Positions 1 through 8,888 of a stretch of DNA of 64,000 nt are shown here, piece by piece. The notes below the pieces were generated by a model that saw only the letters and a list, made by a program, of their open reading frames with translations, was not told the DNA's origin and ran no database searches. Position 1 is the first letter of the stretch, and each line of letters begins with the position of its first letter. Source of the DNA: Rhodosalinus sp041365695 (GTDB lineage: Bacteria > Pseudomonadota > Alphaproteobacteria > Rhodobacterales > Rhodobacteraceae); contig NZ_JBGFSJ010000006.1 of the NCBI RefSeq assembly GCF_041365695.1, forward strand, positions 144,436 through 208,435. Direction: 5' to 3'. The position numbers and the translations under genes were made by a program.

Positions 1-1
1 G

Positions 2-940
2 GCGCGCCGCGTCGCCCCGACGGGCGGGGAAGGCGAGGACGCCGCGGTCCTGCGCGCGGCGGCCCGCGACCACGGCGCGGCGCAGGCGCGTCTCGCCGTG
101 GTCGCGGGCGCCACCTCGCGGCCGCTTCACAGCCATTTCGCGCTTCTGACCGACGCGCCGGCGCTGCGCCTTCTGGCCGAGGCGCAGCGCGCCGCGGCAG
201 AGCGCGGGCTCGCCGGCACCCGATGGGCGGGCCTTCCCCTGCTTTCGGCCGTCGCGCCGTCCAAGGCGGGCGGGCCCGGCGGACCCGGGCACTTCGTCGA
301 TATCCCCGCCGGCCCGCTGCACGCGCGGCACCTGTCGGAGCTTTTCCCCTTCGGCAACGCGCTCCAGGTCGTGCGGCTGAGCGGCGCGGCACTGCTCGAC
401 TGGCTGGAACGCGCCGCCGCGCTCTACCGCACGCTGCGGCCCGGCGTCGCGGACCAGCCGCTCCTCCAGCCCGATTTCCCGACCCACCGCTTCGACGTGC
501 TGCACGGCCTGAGCTATCGGATCGACCTGTCGCGCCCGGCCCTTTACGACATCTCCGGCCGGCCCACCGGGCCGGGGCCCGGCCGCGTGGACGCGGTCCG
601 GCACGCGGGGCGCCCGGTGCGGCCGGCCGACGACTTCCTCGTCGTCACGAGCGCGCATCGCACCGGCGCGTCGGACCCGCCCGGCGGCGCCGCCGACTGG
701 GAGGTCGTCTGGGATGCGGACCTGGCCGACCGCGATGCGCTCGCGGACCACCTTCTTCGGGCAAGCCCGGTCCGGCCGGACCCGATCCCGGTCTGGCGGT
801 TCGCGCAGCTGCCGGGCGCCACCGCACTCGCGCCGACCGGGCCGGCCGCGCGGGCGCATCTTGTCGACGCGGCAGGCCTAGACGTGGCCGAGACGGGCGA
901 GACGGCGGACGGGTTTCTGCAACTCCGGCTGCGGCTCTGA
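2..940 (+). CDS. cpdB: 2',3'-cyclic-nucleotide 2'-phosphodiesterase/3'-nucleotidase, C-terminal part (cut by window edge)
   Basis: The frame is open from the first bases, so the gene begins before the window; about 312 C-terminal residues are present. What remains is the 5'-nucleotidase C-terminal (substrate-binding) domain: the FPFGNALQVVRLSG segment, then the aromatic-rich FDVLHGLSYRIDLSRPALYD block, which resembles the CpdB subgroup closely. The catalytic metallophosphatase domain lies upstream, out of view. CpdB enzymes are periplasmic and salvage 2',3'-cyclic nucleotides and 3'-nucleotides for phosphate and nucleosides. A plain 5'-nucleotidase is the alternative. The stop lies about 45 bases before the SRP RNA. 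Confidence 0.8.
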   Translation, partial: ARRVAPTGGEGEDAAVLRAAARDHGAAQARLAVVAGATSRPLHSHFALLTDAPALRLLAEAQRAAAERGLAGTRWAGLPLLSAVAPSKAGGPGGPGHFVDIPAGPLHARHLSELFPFGNALQVVRLSGAALLDWLERAAALYRTLRPGVADQPLLQPDFPTHRFDVLHGLSYRIDLSRPALYDISGRPTGPGPGRVDAVRHAGRPVRPADDFLVVTSAHRTGASDPPGGAADWEVVWDADLADRDALADHLLRASPVRPDPIPVWRFAQLPGATALAPTGPAARAHLVDAAGLDVAETGETADGFLQLRLRL

Positions 941-984
941 GCGCACGGGTTGCGAATCCGCGCCGCCGGCCTTAGATACCCTCT

Positions 985-1080
985 TGAGAGGTTGGTGCGG
1001 GCAAGCGCCTCGCCAACCCGGTCAGGTCCGGAAGGAAGCAGCCGTAACGAGCCCCGCTTGGGTCGTTTTCCAACCTCTCA
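985..1080 (+). ncRNA. ffs: Signal recognition particle 4.5S RNA
   Basis: The universally conserved SRP apical motif is present at about 1020-1050 (GGTCAGGTCCGGAAGGAAGC followed by AGCCGTAA). The flanks close into a long hairpin: GAGAGGTTGG at 986-995 pairs perfectly with CCAACCTCTC at 1070-1079. It binds Ffh to target membrane and secreted proteins to the translocon. It lies upstream of dnaX, with the antiporter gene in between. Ends are set from the outer stem and may be off by a few bases. Confidence 0.95.
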
Positions 1081-1196
1081 CCTTTCCCCTCCAGTCCGGA
1101 ATCTGACGCGCGTGCGGATGTGACGGGGCGCGGTTCCTCCGGCCGCCGCCCGCTGATATGTCCCTGATGTGGGCAACCCGGTCCGAGGCGCGGTGG

Positions 1197-2222
1197 ATGT
1201 TTTCCGACTTCTCTTTCGCGGCCCTCGCGGCGTTCCTCGCCGGGACGGCCATCGTCATCCTGCTCAGCGGCTTGCGGATGACCTCGCTCGCCGACCGCCT
1301 GGCCGACCGAACCGGGCTGGGCGAGGCGATGGTGGGGGCGGTCCTCCTCGGCGCGGCGACGTCGATCTCGGGCACGATCGTCTCGGTCACCGCCGCGCTC
1401 GACGAGCGCGCATCGCTCGCCTTTTCCAACGGGATCGGCGGGATCGCGGTGCAGACGGCCTTCCTCGCGCTCGCGGACATCCTGCATCGCAAGGCCAACC
1501 TGGAACATGCCGCCGCCGAACTCGCCAACGTCTTCCAGGGCACCGTGTTGATGCTGATGCTGGCCCTGCCCTTCGTCGCCTATACCCTGCCCGAATTCGC
1601 GATCTGGGGCGTTCACCCCGTCTCGGTCCTGCTCGTCGCGGTCTACGCGGTCGGGCTGCTCGCGGTCCGCGAGGTGCGCGAGACACCGATGTGGCGACCG
1701 GTGCGCACGCACGAGACCCGCGAGGACGAGCCCGAGGAGGACGATCCCGAGCCACGATCGACGCTCGCGCTTTTCACCGTTTTCGCGGCGCTGATGCTGA
1801 TCATGGCGGCGGCGGGCTGGACGCTTTCGCGCGCGGCGGCGGAACTGACCGACCGCTACGCGTTGAACGCCTCCGTCGTCGGCGCGCTCGTGACTGCGGT
1901 CATCACCTCGCTTCCCGAACTGGTCACGACGCTCGCCGCGATCCGGCGCGGCGCGCTGCAGATGGCCGTCGGCGGCATCATCGGCGGAAACACCTTCGAC
2001 GTGCTCTTCATCACGCTCTCGGATGCCGGCTATCGCGAGGGGTCCATCTACCACGCGATCGGCAGGGACGACCTGTTCTGGCTGACCGCGGGACTGACCA
2101 TGACCGCGATCCTCGTCCTCGGGATGCTCTACCGGCAGCGGCGCGGGCCGGCCGGCATCGGGCTGGAAAGCGTCCTGATCCTGGCGGTATACGGGTTCGC
2201 GATCGCGGTGCAGGCGTTCTGA
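1197..2222 (+). CDS. CaCA-family cation antiporter (Na+/Ca2+ exchanger-like membrane protein)
   Basis: A polytopic membrane protein of about 341 residues with two homologous alpha-repeats typical of cation/Ca2+ exchangers: AVLLGAATSISGTIVS in the first half, and AVITSLPELVTTLAAI followed by GGIIGGNTFDVLF in the second. A charged acidic linker (DEPEEDDPEPRS) separates the halves, as the cytoplasmic loop does in this family. It probably exchanges Na+ or H+ for a divalent cation across the inner membrane; the ion is not predictable. The start at 1197 is preferred because GAGG precedes it; an in-frame ATG at 1158 would add 13 residues without a clear ribosome-binding site. Confidence 0.8.
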   Translation: MFSDFSFAALAAFLAGTAIVILLSGLRMTSLADRLADRTGLGEAMVGAVLLGAATSISGTIVSVTAALDERASLAFSNGIGGIAVQTAFLALADILHRKANLEHAAAELANVFQGTVLMLMLALPFVAYTLPEFAIWGVHPVSVLLVAVYAVGLLAVREVRETPMWRPVRTHETREDEPEEDDPEPRSTLALFTVFAALMLIMAAAGWTLSRAAAELTDRYALNASVVGALVTAVITSLPELVTTLAAIRRGALQMAVGGIIGGNTFDVLFITLSDAGYREGSIYHAIGRDDLFWLTAGLTMTAILVLGMLYRQRRGPAGIGLESVLILAVYGFAIAVQAF

Positions 2223-2304
2223 TGGGCGGGCGTCCGCGCGCCGCCCGCTGGACGATGCCGGGCGGCGGCCCTATGCTACGCATTCAGGATTCGGGCGAGG
2301 CGTG

Positions 2305-4074
2305 ATGCGCGAGACGGACAAGGGCGGCTACCAGGTTCTGGCGCGGAAATACCGCCCCGAGACCTTCGCCGATCTCGTCGGCCAGGACGCCATGGTGCGC
2401 ACGCTCAAGAACGCCTTCGCGGCGGACCGGATCGCGCAGGCCTTTCTCATGACCGGCATCCGCGGCACGGGAAAGACGACGACGGCGCGGATCATCGCCA
2501 AGGGCATGAACTGCGTCGGCACCGACGGAACGGGCGGGCCCACTACCGATCCCTGCGGGGTCTGCGAGCACTGCGTGGCCATCGCCGAGGGCCGGCACGT
2601 CGACGTGCTGGAAATGGACGCGGCGTCGAACACGGGCGTGGGCGACATCCGCGAGATCATCGACAGCGTCCACTACCGGGCGGCCTCGGCGCGCTACAAG
2701 ATCTACATCGTCGACGAGGTGCACATGCTGAGCACCTCGGCCTTCAACGCGCTGCTGAAGACGCTGGAGGAGCCGCCGGCGCATGTGAAGTTCATCTTCG
2801 CCACCACCGAGATCCGCAAGGTGCCCGTCACCGTGCTCTCGCGCTGCCAGCGCTTCGACCTGCGGCGGATCGAGCCCGAGGTGATGATCGGCCTGCTGCG
2901 CCGGATCGCCGAGCGGGAGGGCGCGGCGATCGCGGATGACGCGCTGGCGCTCATCACCCGCGCCGCCGAGGGCTCGGCCCGGGACGCGACCTCGCTTCTC
3001 GACCAGGCGATCAGCCACGGCGCGGGCGAGACGACGGCCGAGCAGGTGCGCGCCATGCTGGGTCTGGCGGATCGCGGCCGGGTCATGGATCTCTTCGAAC
3101 TCGTGATGAAGGGGGACGCGGCCGGCGCGCTGTCCGAGCTGTCGGCGCAATACGCCGACGGGGCCGATCCCATGGCCGTCTTGCGCGATCTTGCCGAACT
3201 CACGCACTGGATCAGCGTCGTGAAGATCACGCCGGGCGCGGCCGAGGATCCCACGGTGGGCCCGGCCGAGCGCGCCCGCGGCGCCGACCTCGCCGAGCGG
3301 CTGCCGATGCGCGCGCTCACCAGGACGTGGCAGATGCTGCTGAAGGCGCTCGAGGAGGTCGCCGCCGCGCCCAACGCGATGATGGCCGCCGAGATGGCCA
3401 TCATCCGCCTGACGCATGTGGCCGAACTGCCCAGCCCCGAGGATCTGCTCCGCCGGCTGCAATCCGAGCCGCCCCCGCCTGGGCCTGCCCCGGGCGGCGG
3501 CGGAGGCGGCGGCGCGGCGCAGCAATCGACCGGGCAGATGGCCACGTCCGGCGCGCAGCTTCGCGCGCCCGCGCCCCCCCGCGGTCCGGCCGGCGCGGCG
3601 GGCGGCGCGGCGCAGGCCCACGCGCTCGCGCCCTCGCTGGCCGACTATCCGGCCTTCGAGCATGTGGTCGAGCTCGTCCGCGCGCGCCGAGACATGACGC
3701 TGCTGATCGAGGTGGAAAGCCATCTGCGCCTTGCCGCCTATCAACCCGGACGGATCGAGTTCGAGCCCACGGACGAGGCCGCCCCGGACCTCGCCCAGCG
3801 CCTCGGCCAGCGTCTTCAGGCCTGGACCGGCGCCCGGTGGGCGGTGAGCGTCGTCGGGACGGGCGGCGGCCCCACGATCGCGGAGACCCGCGCCGAAGAG
3901 GCGGGCGCGCTCGAGGCCGAGGCGCGGGCGCATCCGCTCGTGCAGGCGGTGCTCGCCACCTTTCCCGGCGCCCGGATCAAGGATATCCGGACACAGGCGG
4001 CGCAGGAAAGCGCGGCCGCCGAGGGTGCGCTGCCCGAGGTCGAGGACGAGTGGGACCCCTTCGAGGACGATTGA
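2305..4074 (+). CDS. dnaX: DNA polymerase III subunits gamma and tau
   Basis: Clamp-loader ATPase of the replicative polymerase. The N-terminal AAA+ module shows the Walker A loop GIRGTGKTT, the cysteine zinc module around DPCGVCEHC, the DEVHMLS Walker B/sensor region and the arginine-finger segment LSRCQRFDLR. A Gly/Pro/Ala-rich linker at about residues 385-440 leads to a C-terminal domain ending in an acidic tail, as in tau. No clear frameshift site for a short gamma product was noticed. The ATG at 2305 has GGCGAGG upstream; a GTG at 2302 is also in frame. It heads the dnaX-ybaB-recR block. Confidence 0.97.
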   Translation: MRETDKGGYQVLARKYRPETFADLVGQDAMVRTLKNAFAADRIAQAFLMTGIRGTGKTTTARIIAKGMNCVGTDGTGGPTTDPCGVCEHCVAIAEGRHVDVLEMDAASNTGVGDIREIIDSVHYRAASARYKIYIVDEVHMLSTSAFNALLKTLEEPPAHVKFIFATTEIRKVPVTVLSRCQRFDLRRIEPEVMIGLLRRIAEREGAAIADDALALITRAAEGSARDATSLLDQAISHGAGETTAEQVRAMLGLADRGRVMDLFELVMKGDAAGALSELSAQYADGADPMAVLRDLAELTHWISVVKITPGAAEDPTVGPAERARGADLAERLPMRALTRTWQMLLKALEEVAAAPNAMMAAEMAIIRLTHVAELPSPEDLLRRLQSEPPPPGPAPGGGGGGGAAQQSTGQMATSGAQLRAPAPPRGPAGAAGGAAQAHALAPSLADYPAFEHVVELVRARRDMTLLIEVESHLRLAAYQPGRIEFEPTDEAAPDLAQRLGQRLQAWTGARWAVSVVGTGGGPTIAETRAEEAGALEAEARAHPLVQAVLATFPGARIKDIRTQAAQESAAAEGALPEVEDEWDPFEDD

Positions 4075-4119
4075 CGAAAGCCGCCGGCAGGCGCCGCGCG
4101 CGACAGGAAAGGAACGAAG

Positions 4120-4464
4120 ATGTTCAAGGGACTGGGCCAGCTCGGCGACATGGCCGGGATGATGAAGAAGGCGCAGGAAATGCAGCAGCGCATGGCTGAC
4201 CTGCAGGAAGAGATGAAGCAGATGACGGTGACGGGCGAGTCGGGCGGCGGCCTCGTGAAGGTCGTCTGCACGCTCAAGGGCGAGCTTACCGCACTCGACA
4301 TCGATCCGTCGATCTTCTCGGGCGACGACAAGGAAGTCGTCGAGGATCTCATTCTCGCGGCGGTCAAGGAGGCGCAGACCAAGGCCCAGACCGCGGCGCA
4401 GGAGGAGATGTCGAAGCTCACCGACGAGATGGGCCTGCCCAAGGACATGAAGCTGCCGTTCTGA
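4120..4464 (+). CDS. YbaB/EbfC-family nucleoid-associated protein
   Basis: A 114-residue protein starting MFKGLGQLGDMAGMMKKAQEM, with the typical helical N-terminus, a central beta segment (GGGLVKVVCTLKGELTALDI) and a helical C-terminus ending in MGLPKDMKLPF. The family forms tweezer-like dimers that bind DNA. Its position between dnaX and recR, with AGGAAAGGA as ribosome-binding site, is the conserved bacterial arrangement and supports co-transcription. Confidence 0.95.
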   Translation: MFKGLGQLGDMAGMMKKAQEMQQRMADLQEEMKQMTVTGESGGGLVKVVCTLKGELTALDIDPSIFSGDDKEVVEDLILAAVKEAQTKAQTAAQEEMSKLTDEMGLPKDMKLPF

Positions 4465-4519
4465 GGCGCGTGGCCGCGGCCGCGCCGCGCCACCGCCCGG
4501 GATTGCCGCCTTCGCCGCC

Positions 4520-5113
4520 ATGAGCGCTCCTTCGGACATCGACACGCTGATCGAGATGATGGCCCGGCTGCCCGGTCTCGGGCCGCGGTCGGCGCGGCGC
4601 GCGGTGCTGCATCTCGTGGCGCGGCGGGAAAGCCAACTCGCGCCGCTCGCGCGCCAGATGCAGCAGGTGGCCGCGACCGCGCGGGAGTGCGCGCGCTGCG
4701 GCAACGTGGGCACCGGCGAGATCTGCCCGATCTGCGCCGATCCGGCGCGCGGCAACGGTCAGATCTGCGTGGTCGAGGACGTCGCCGACCTCTGGGCGAT
4801 GGAACGGTCGGGCGTGTTCAAGGGGCGCTACCACGTTCTCGGCGGCACGCTCTCAGCGCTCGACGCGGTGGGGCCCGAGGATCTGCGCATCCCGCAGCTC
4901 CTGGAGCGCGTGGCGGAGGAAGGCGTGCAGGAGGTGATCCTGGCGCTTTCGGCCACGGTGGACGGACAGACCACCGCCCACTACATCGCTGACGCGCTGG
5001 ACGGGCGGGCCGCGATCAGCTCGCTCGCCCAGGGCGTGCCGGTGGGTGGCGAGCTCGACTACCTCGACGACGGCACCATCGCCGCGGCGCTCACCGCGCG
5101 AAAGTCGTTCTGA
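4520..5113 (+). CDS. recR: Recombination mediator RecR
   Basis: Full-length RecR (197 residues). It has a helix-hairpin-helix region near the N-terminus (LPGLGPRSARRA), a four-cysteine zinc finger (CARC...CPIC, about residues 57-72) and a Toprim domain opening with ICVVEDVADL. RecR works with RecO and RecF to load RecA on SSB-coated gaps. It is the last gene of the dnaX-ybaB-recR cluster and is convergent with the oxidoreductase gene that follows. Confidence 0.97.
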   Translation: MSAPSDIDTLIEMMARLPGLGPRSARRAVLHLVARRESQLAPLARQMQQVAATARECARCGNVGTGEICPICADPARGNGQICVVEDVADLWAMERSGVFKGRYHVLGGTLSALDAVGPEDLRIPQLLERVAEEGVQEVILALSATVDGQTTAHYIADALDGRAAISSLAQGVPVGGELDYLDDGTIAAALTARKSF

Positions 5114-5129
5114 CGCGGCGCGGGGCGGC

Positions 5130-6284
5130 TCAGGCGGCCCGTGCGGCCACCGGCTGCAGCTCGGCCCAGTCCGGCAACGCGGCGCCCAGAACGGCAAGGC
5201 CGCCCAGCCGCCCGAGTTCGTCGGAACACTTGGCGCCCCGCCCGCAGCCGGCCACCGCCACCGCGACGCGGTCGGAAAGCCGCCCGATGGCCGGGCGATC
5301 GGCAGGGGTGTAGGTGGTCACGCAGGCGTCCGTGACCGTGCGCCGGATCGCGAGGCCGGGCATCCGCTTCCGGATCATGGCCTCGAGGCGCGCGCCCACC
5401 TCCGCCGAGCCGCCGCCGCGGAACCAGTCGCCGAGCGCCGCGCGGCCCTCCAGCGGCACGTCCACCGGGTCGCCGCCGAGCTTGAGGTAGAGCCGCCCGT
5501 CGGGGTAGCGGATCGGCGGCAGGAGATAGGGATCCTCGCCGTTCGGCAGAAGCGCGATGAGCGACGGCATCGAGGAAAGCCGCGCGGCCTCTGCCGCGTC
5601 GATCTCGAAAAGCGCCACGGTGCGCGCATAGACCGAAAGCGGCAGCGCCCCGGGCAGGAGGACGTCGGTGAATCCGCCTGTCGCCACCAGGGCGCGATCG
5701 GCCCGCACCGGTCCCTCGGACGTGGCGACGCTGATGCCCGCAGCGGTTTCGTCGAGGCCCTGCGCCTCGGCCGCGAGATACCGCGCGCCGGCGCGTTCCG
5801 CCGCGACCCGCTGCGCCCGGGCAAGACGGCGCGGGCTGATGTGCCCTGCCGCCGTCGCTTCGTAAAGGGCCAGCGTCCCGGGCGCGAACGCGAAAAAGGG
5901 GAACCGCTCGGCCAGCGCGCCGCCTGTCAGCCGCTCGGCGGGAAAACCCGCGGCCTCCTGCACCTCGGCGGTCTGGCGGATCAGCGTGCCGTCAGCCGGC
6001 CCCGCGAGCATCGCGCCCGCCTCGGTGTAGAAGGAAACGCCGCTTTCGGCCTCGATCTCGCCATAGCGCGCGATGCTCTCGCGGCTTACACGGCTCCAGA
6101 AGGCCCAGGGATCGAGCTTGCGGGTGATGCGGCCCTCGTCGTAGTGGCTCGCGAAGACCCCGTCGTGGCACCGCTTGTCGCCCGGCTCGGCCGGACCGAT
6201 CAGCACCACGTCGTGGCCGGCCCTAGCCAGGTGCCGCGCCGCCGCGCCACCGATCAGACCCGCGCCGATGATGGCGATCCGCAT
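5130..6284 (-). CDS. FAD-dependent oxidoreductase (DadA/sarcosine-oxidase-like fold)
   Basis: About 384 residues beginning MRIAIIGAGLIGGAAARHLA, a Rossmann FAD-binding GxGxxG motif, with a GFTDVLLPGALPLSVYART region and a C-terminal segment VAVAGCGRGAKCSDELGRLGG matching the FAD-contacting end of DAO-family enzymes. Members oxidise amino acids, N-methyl amino acids or glycine; the substrate cannot be read here. The start at 6284 is chosen over the GTG at 6305 because GGGAGG lies at normal spacing before it. It lies downstream of trcR on the same strand. Confidence 0.8.
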   Translation of the reverse strand: MRIAIIGAGLIGGAAARHLARAGHDVVLIGPAEPGDKRCHDGVFASHYDEGRITRKLDPWAFWSRVSRESIARYGEIEAESGVSFYTEAGAMLAGPADGTLIRQTAEVQEAAGFPAERLTGGALAERFPFFAFAPGTLALYEATAAGHISPRRLARAQRVAAERAGARYLAAEAQGLDETAAGISVATSEGPVRADRALVATGGFTDVLLPGALPLSVYARTVALFEIDAAEAARLSSMPSLIALLPNGEDPYLLPPIRYPDGRLYLKLGGDPVDVPLEGRAALGDWFRGGGSAEVGARLEAMIRKRMPGLAIRRTVTDACVTTYTPADRPAIGRLSDRVAVAVAGCGRGAKCSDELGRLGGLAVLGAALPDWAELQPVAARAA

Positions 6285-6362
6285 CGCATCCTCCCGCTCT
6301 GTCACCGGGAAAAGGCTGCCGCGCGGCGAAGGAAAAGAAAAGCCCCGCCGCGCCTTTCGCGC

Positions 6363-7118
6363 TCAGCGGCCGCCGTCCTCGTCGTCGTCCTCGGTCTCGT
6401 CGGGCAGGTTGAAGAAGCTGTCGGGATCCCGCTTGTCGTCCTCGTCGGCGCGCGTTTCGCTGCCTCCGGTGAGCGTGAAGGACTCGAGCCCCTCGATCGC
6501 CGTCGGCATCTTGGGCTCGGCCTCCATGCCGAGGCTCTGCTCGGTGGAGACGAGCTTGCGGCGCTCGTCGTCGGACATGATCGCGCCCTCGGCTTCCTTC
6601 TTCTTCGCCGCCTTCTGCACGACGGCGTCGAGCTCGCTCTGCTTGCAGAGCCCCAGGGCAACCGGGTCGATCGGCTGGATGTTGGAGATGTTCCAGTGGG
6701 TGCGCTCACGGATCGACTGGATCGTGGGCTTCGTCGTGCCGACGAGCCGCGCGATCTGGCTGTCGGCCAGCTCGGGGTGGAACTTCACCAGCCAGAGGAT
6801 GGCCGCCGGGCGGTCCTGCCGCTTCGACAGCGGCGTGTAGCGCGGGCCGCGGCGCTTGTCCTCATCGCGCGCGGCGGGGTTGAACTTGAGCTGGAGCCTG
6901 TAGTTCGGGTCGGCCTCCGCCTTGCGGATCTCCTCGGGCTCGAGCTGGTTGTTGGCCACGGGGTCGAAACCCTTCACGCCCGCGGCCACGTCGCCGTCGG
7001 CGATGCCCTGGATCTCCAGCTCGTGCATCTCGGTGAAATCGGCGATCTGCTTGAAGCTGAGCGTGGTGTTGTCCACGAGCCAGACGGCGGTCGCCTTCGG
7101 GTGCAGCAGTTTGGCCAT
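6363..7118 (-). CDS. trcR: Cell-cycle transcriptional regulator TrcR (DUF1013)
   Basis: About 251 residues starting MAKLLHPKATAVWLVDNTTL, the hallmark of the alphaproteobacterial DUF1013 family named TrcR. The N-terminal half contains two helix-turn-helix-like stretches (LSFKQIADFTEMHELEIQGI and ADSQIARLVGTTKPTIQSI). The C-terminal tail is acidic and probably disordered (DETEDDDEDGG). The start at 7118 has GAGGAG upstream; the longer ORF from 7133 adds five unlikely residues. The family is linked to cell-cycle transcription in this class; targets are not visible here. Confidence 0.9.
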   Translation of the reverse strand: MAKLLHPKATAVWLVDNTTLSFKQIADFTEMHELEIQGIADGDVAAGVKGFDPVANNQLEPEEIRKAEADPNYRLQLKFNPAARDEDKRRGPRYTPLSKRQDRPAAILWLVKFHPELADSQIARLVGTTKPTIQSIRERTHWNISNIQPIDPVALGLCKQSELDAVVQKAAKKKEAEGAIMSDDERRKLVSTEQSLGMEAEPKMPTAIEGLESFTLTGGSETRADEDDKRDPDSFFNLPDETEDDDEDGGR

Positions 7119-7245
7119 GTCGCGTCTCCTCAATACGTATTGCCCGGCGCCCGGGGCCGGGCGGCCTCGCCCTGCGAGGCTGGATCGAGTTGTGGGGGAA
7201 CTCGGCGCTGATATAGTCGAGCCGAAACGCGAAGGGAAGGGCCGA

Positions 7246-7878
7246 ATGCGCTGGGCGATTCTGCTGCTGTTCTGGGCTACGGCGCTGCGCGCCGAGGGCG
7301 AGGCGGCGGGCGATTTCGACTACTGGGTGCTCTCGCTGAGCTGGAGCCCGACCTGGTGCGCGCTCGAAGGCGGGGCGCGCGGCGCGCCGCAATGCGATCC
7401 GGCCGCCGATCACGGCTGGACGCTGCACGGGCTCTGGCCACAATACCATCGCGGCTGGCCGAGCCATTGCCCGACCTCGATGCAGCCGCCCTCGCGGGCG
7501 GACACCCGCGCGATGGCAGACATCATGGGCAGCGCGGGGCTCGCCTGGCACCAGTGGAAGAAGCACGGAAGCTGCTCGGGGCTGGCCGCCGACGACTATT
7601 TCGCGCTTTCGCGCCGCGCCTACCTGTCGGTGGCGCGGCCCGAACTCTTCCGCCGGCTGAGCGATCCGGTGCGCCTGCCCGCCCGGGTGGTGGAGGAGGC
7701 GTTCCTGAAGGCCAATCCCGGCGTGGCGCCCGACATGCTGACCATCACCTGCCGGGCGGGCCGCATCCAGGAGGCGCGGCTTTGCCTGTCGCGCGACGGG
7801 CTCGCGCCGGTGCCCTGCGGCCGCGACGTGGTCGAGGACTGCCGTCTCGACGACGCGCTTCTCGCGCCGATCCCCTGA
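7246..7878 (+). CDS. Secreted ribonuclease T2 family protein
   Basis: About 210 residues with a signal peptide (MRWAILLLFWATALRA). Both RNase T2 catalytic boxes are present: HGLWPQ (CAS-1) and WHQWKKHGSC (CAS-2), giving the two active-site histidines plus the Glu/Lys region. Paired cysteines fit periplasmic disulfides. The enzyme should cleave RNA through 2',3'-cyclic intermediates, the kind of product used by the CpdB-type enzyme at the left end. GAAGGGAAGG precedes the ATG; longer in-frame starts would overlap trcR. Confidence 0.92.
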   Translation: MRWAILLLFWATALRAEGEAAGDFDYWVLSLSWSPTWCALEGGARGAPQCDPAADHGWTLHGLWPQYHRGWPSHCPTSMQPPSRADTRAMADIMGSAGLAWHQWKKHGSCSGLAADDYFALSRRAYLSVARPELFRRLSDPVRLPARVVEEAFLKANPGVAPDMLTITCRAGRIQEARLCLSRDGLAPVPCGRDVVEDCRLDDALLAPIP

Positions 7879-7897
7879 GCGGCGGACGGAGGGGCGT

Positions 7898-8884
7898 TCA
7901 GCCCACCTTCAGAACGATCTTCCCGATATGGGCGGAGCTTTCCATCCGGGCATGCGCCGCGGCGGCCTCTTCGAGCGGGAATTCGGAATCCATCACCGGT
8001 TCGATGCGCCCCGCCTCGAGAAGCGGCCAGACATGGGCGCGAAGCCCTTCGGCGATGCGCGCCTTGGCGAGGTCGGATTGCGGGCGCAGGGTGGAGCCGG
8101 TGATCGTCAGCCGCCGCGTCATCACCTGCGCGAAGTTCAGCTCCACCTTGGGGCCCGACAGGAACGCGATCTGCACGAGCCGCCCGTCATCGGCGAGCGC
8201 CTTGACGTTGCGCGGGATGTAATCGCCGCCCACCATGTCGAGGATCAGGTCGGCGCCGCCCTCGGCGCGAAGCGCCTCGACGAAATCCTCCTCGCGGTAT
8301 TTGATCGCGCGCTCGGCCCCGAGACGAGCGCAGGCGGCGCATTTCTCCGGGCTTCCCGCCGTGGCGAAGACCCGGGCGCCGAAGGCGTGGGCGAGCTGGA
8401 TCGCCGTCGTCCCGATCCCGGAAGAGCCGCCATGAACCAGGAACCGCTCCCCGGCCTGGAGCCCGCCGCGCATGAAGACGTTGGACCAGACGGTGAAGAA
8501 GGTCTCGGGCAGGCAGGCGGCCTGCTGGAGGTCGAGCCCCTCGGGCACGGGCAGGCAATGCGCCGCGGGCGTCACGACGTGTTCGGCGTAGCCGCCGCCG
8601 GGCAGAAGCGCGCAGACGCGGTCTCCCACCGCCCATTCCGTCACCCCGGGGCCGATTGCCGCGATCTCGCCCGCGGCCTCGAGGCCCGGCAGGTCGGACG
8701 CGCCGGGCGGGGGCGCGTAGGCGCCCGCGCGTTGCAGCGCATCGGGCCGGTTCACGCCCGCATGGGACACGCGGATCAGGACCTGCCCCGCCCCCGGCTC
8801 GGGCACGGGGCGGGTTGCCAGGCGCAGCACCTCGGGGCCGCCGGGCTCGCTGATCTCGACGGCGCGCATGGACTGCTCTGGCAT
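7898..8884 (-). CDS. NAD(P)H-quinone oxidoreductase (medium-chain reductase, PIG3-like)
   Basis: A 328-residue zinc-independent MDR protein. The N-terminal GroES-like domain reads SHAGVNRPDALQRAG, the signature of the PIG3/quinone-reductase branch. The nucleotide-binding region is LVHGGSSGIGTTAIQLAHAFG. It likely reduces quinones with NADPH. It lies 4 bases downstream of the COQ9 gene, so the two are co-transcribed and a link to quinone metabolism is plausible. An internal ATG at 8869 (MRAVEI) is an equally credible start. Confidence 0.88.
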   Translation of the reverse strand: MPEQSMRAVEISEPGGPEVLRLATRPVPEPGAGQVLIRVSHAGVNRPDALQRAGAYAPPPGASDLPGLEAAGEIAAIGPGVTEWAVGDRVCALLPGGGYAEHVVTPAAHCLPVPEGLDLQQAACLPETFFTVWSNVFMRGGLQAGERFLVHGGSSGIGTTAIQLAHAFGARVFATAGSPEKCAACARLGAERAIKYREEDFVEALRAEGGADLILDMVGGDYIPRNVKALADDGRLVQIAFLSGPKVELNFAQVMTRRLTITGSTLRPQSDLAKARIAEGLRAHVWPLLEAGRIEPVMDSEFPLEEAAAAHARMESSAHIGKIVLKVG

Positions 8885-8888
8885 GGGC

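Noticed and set aside
2284..4755. An 823-codon frame antisense to dnaX, ybaB and recR
   Set aside because: It is a shadow of high-GC coding sequence: dnaX, ybaB and recR on the plus strand carry full family motifs, and the antisense product shows none.
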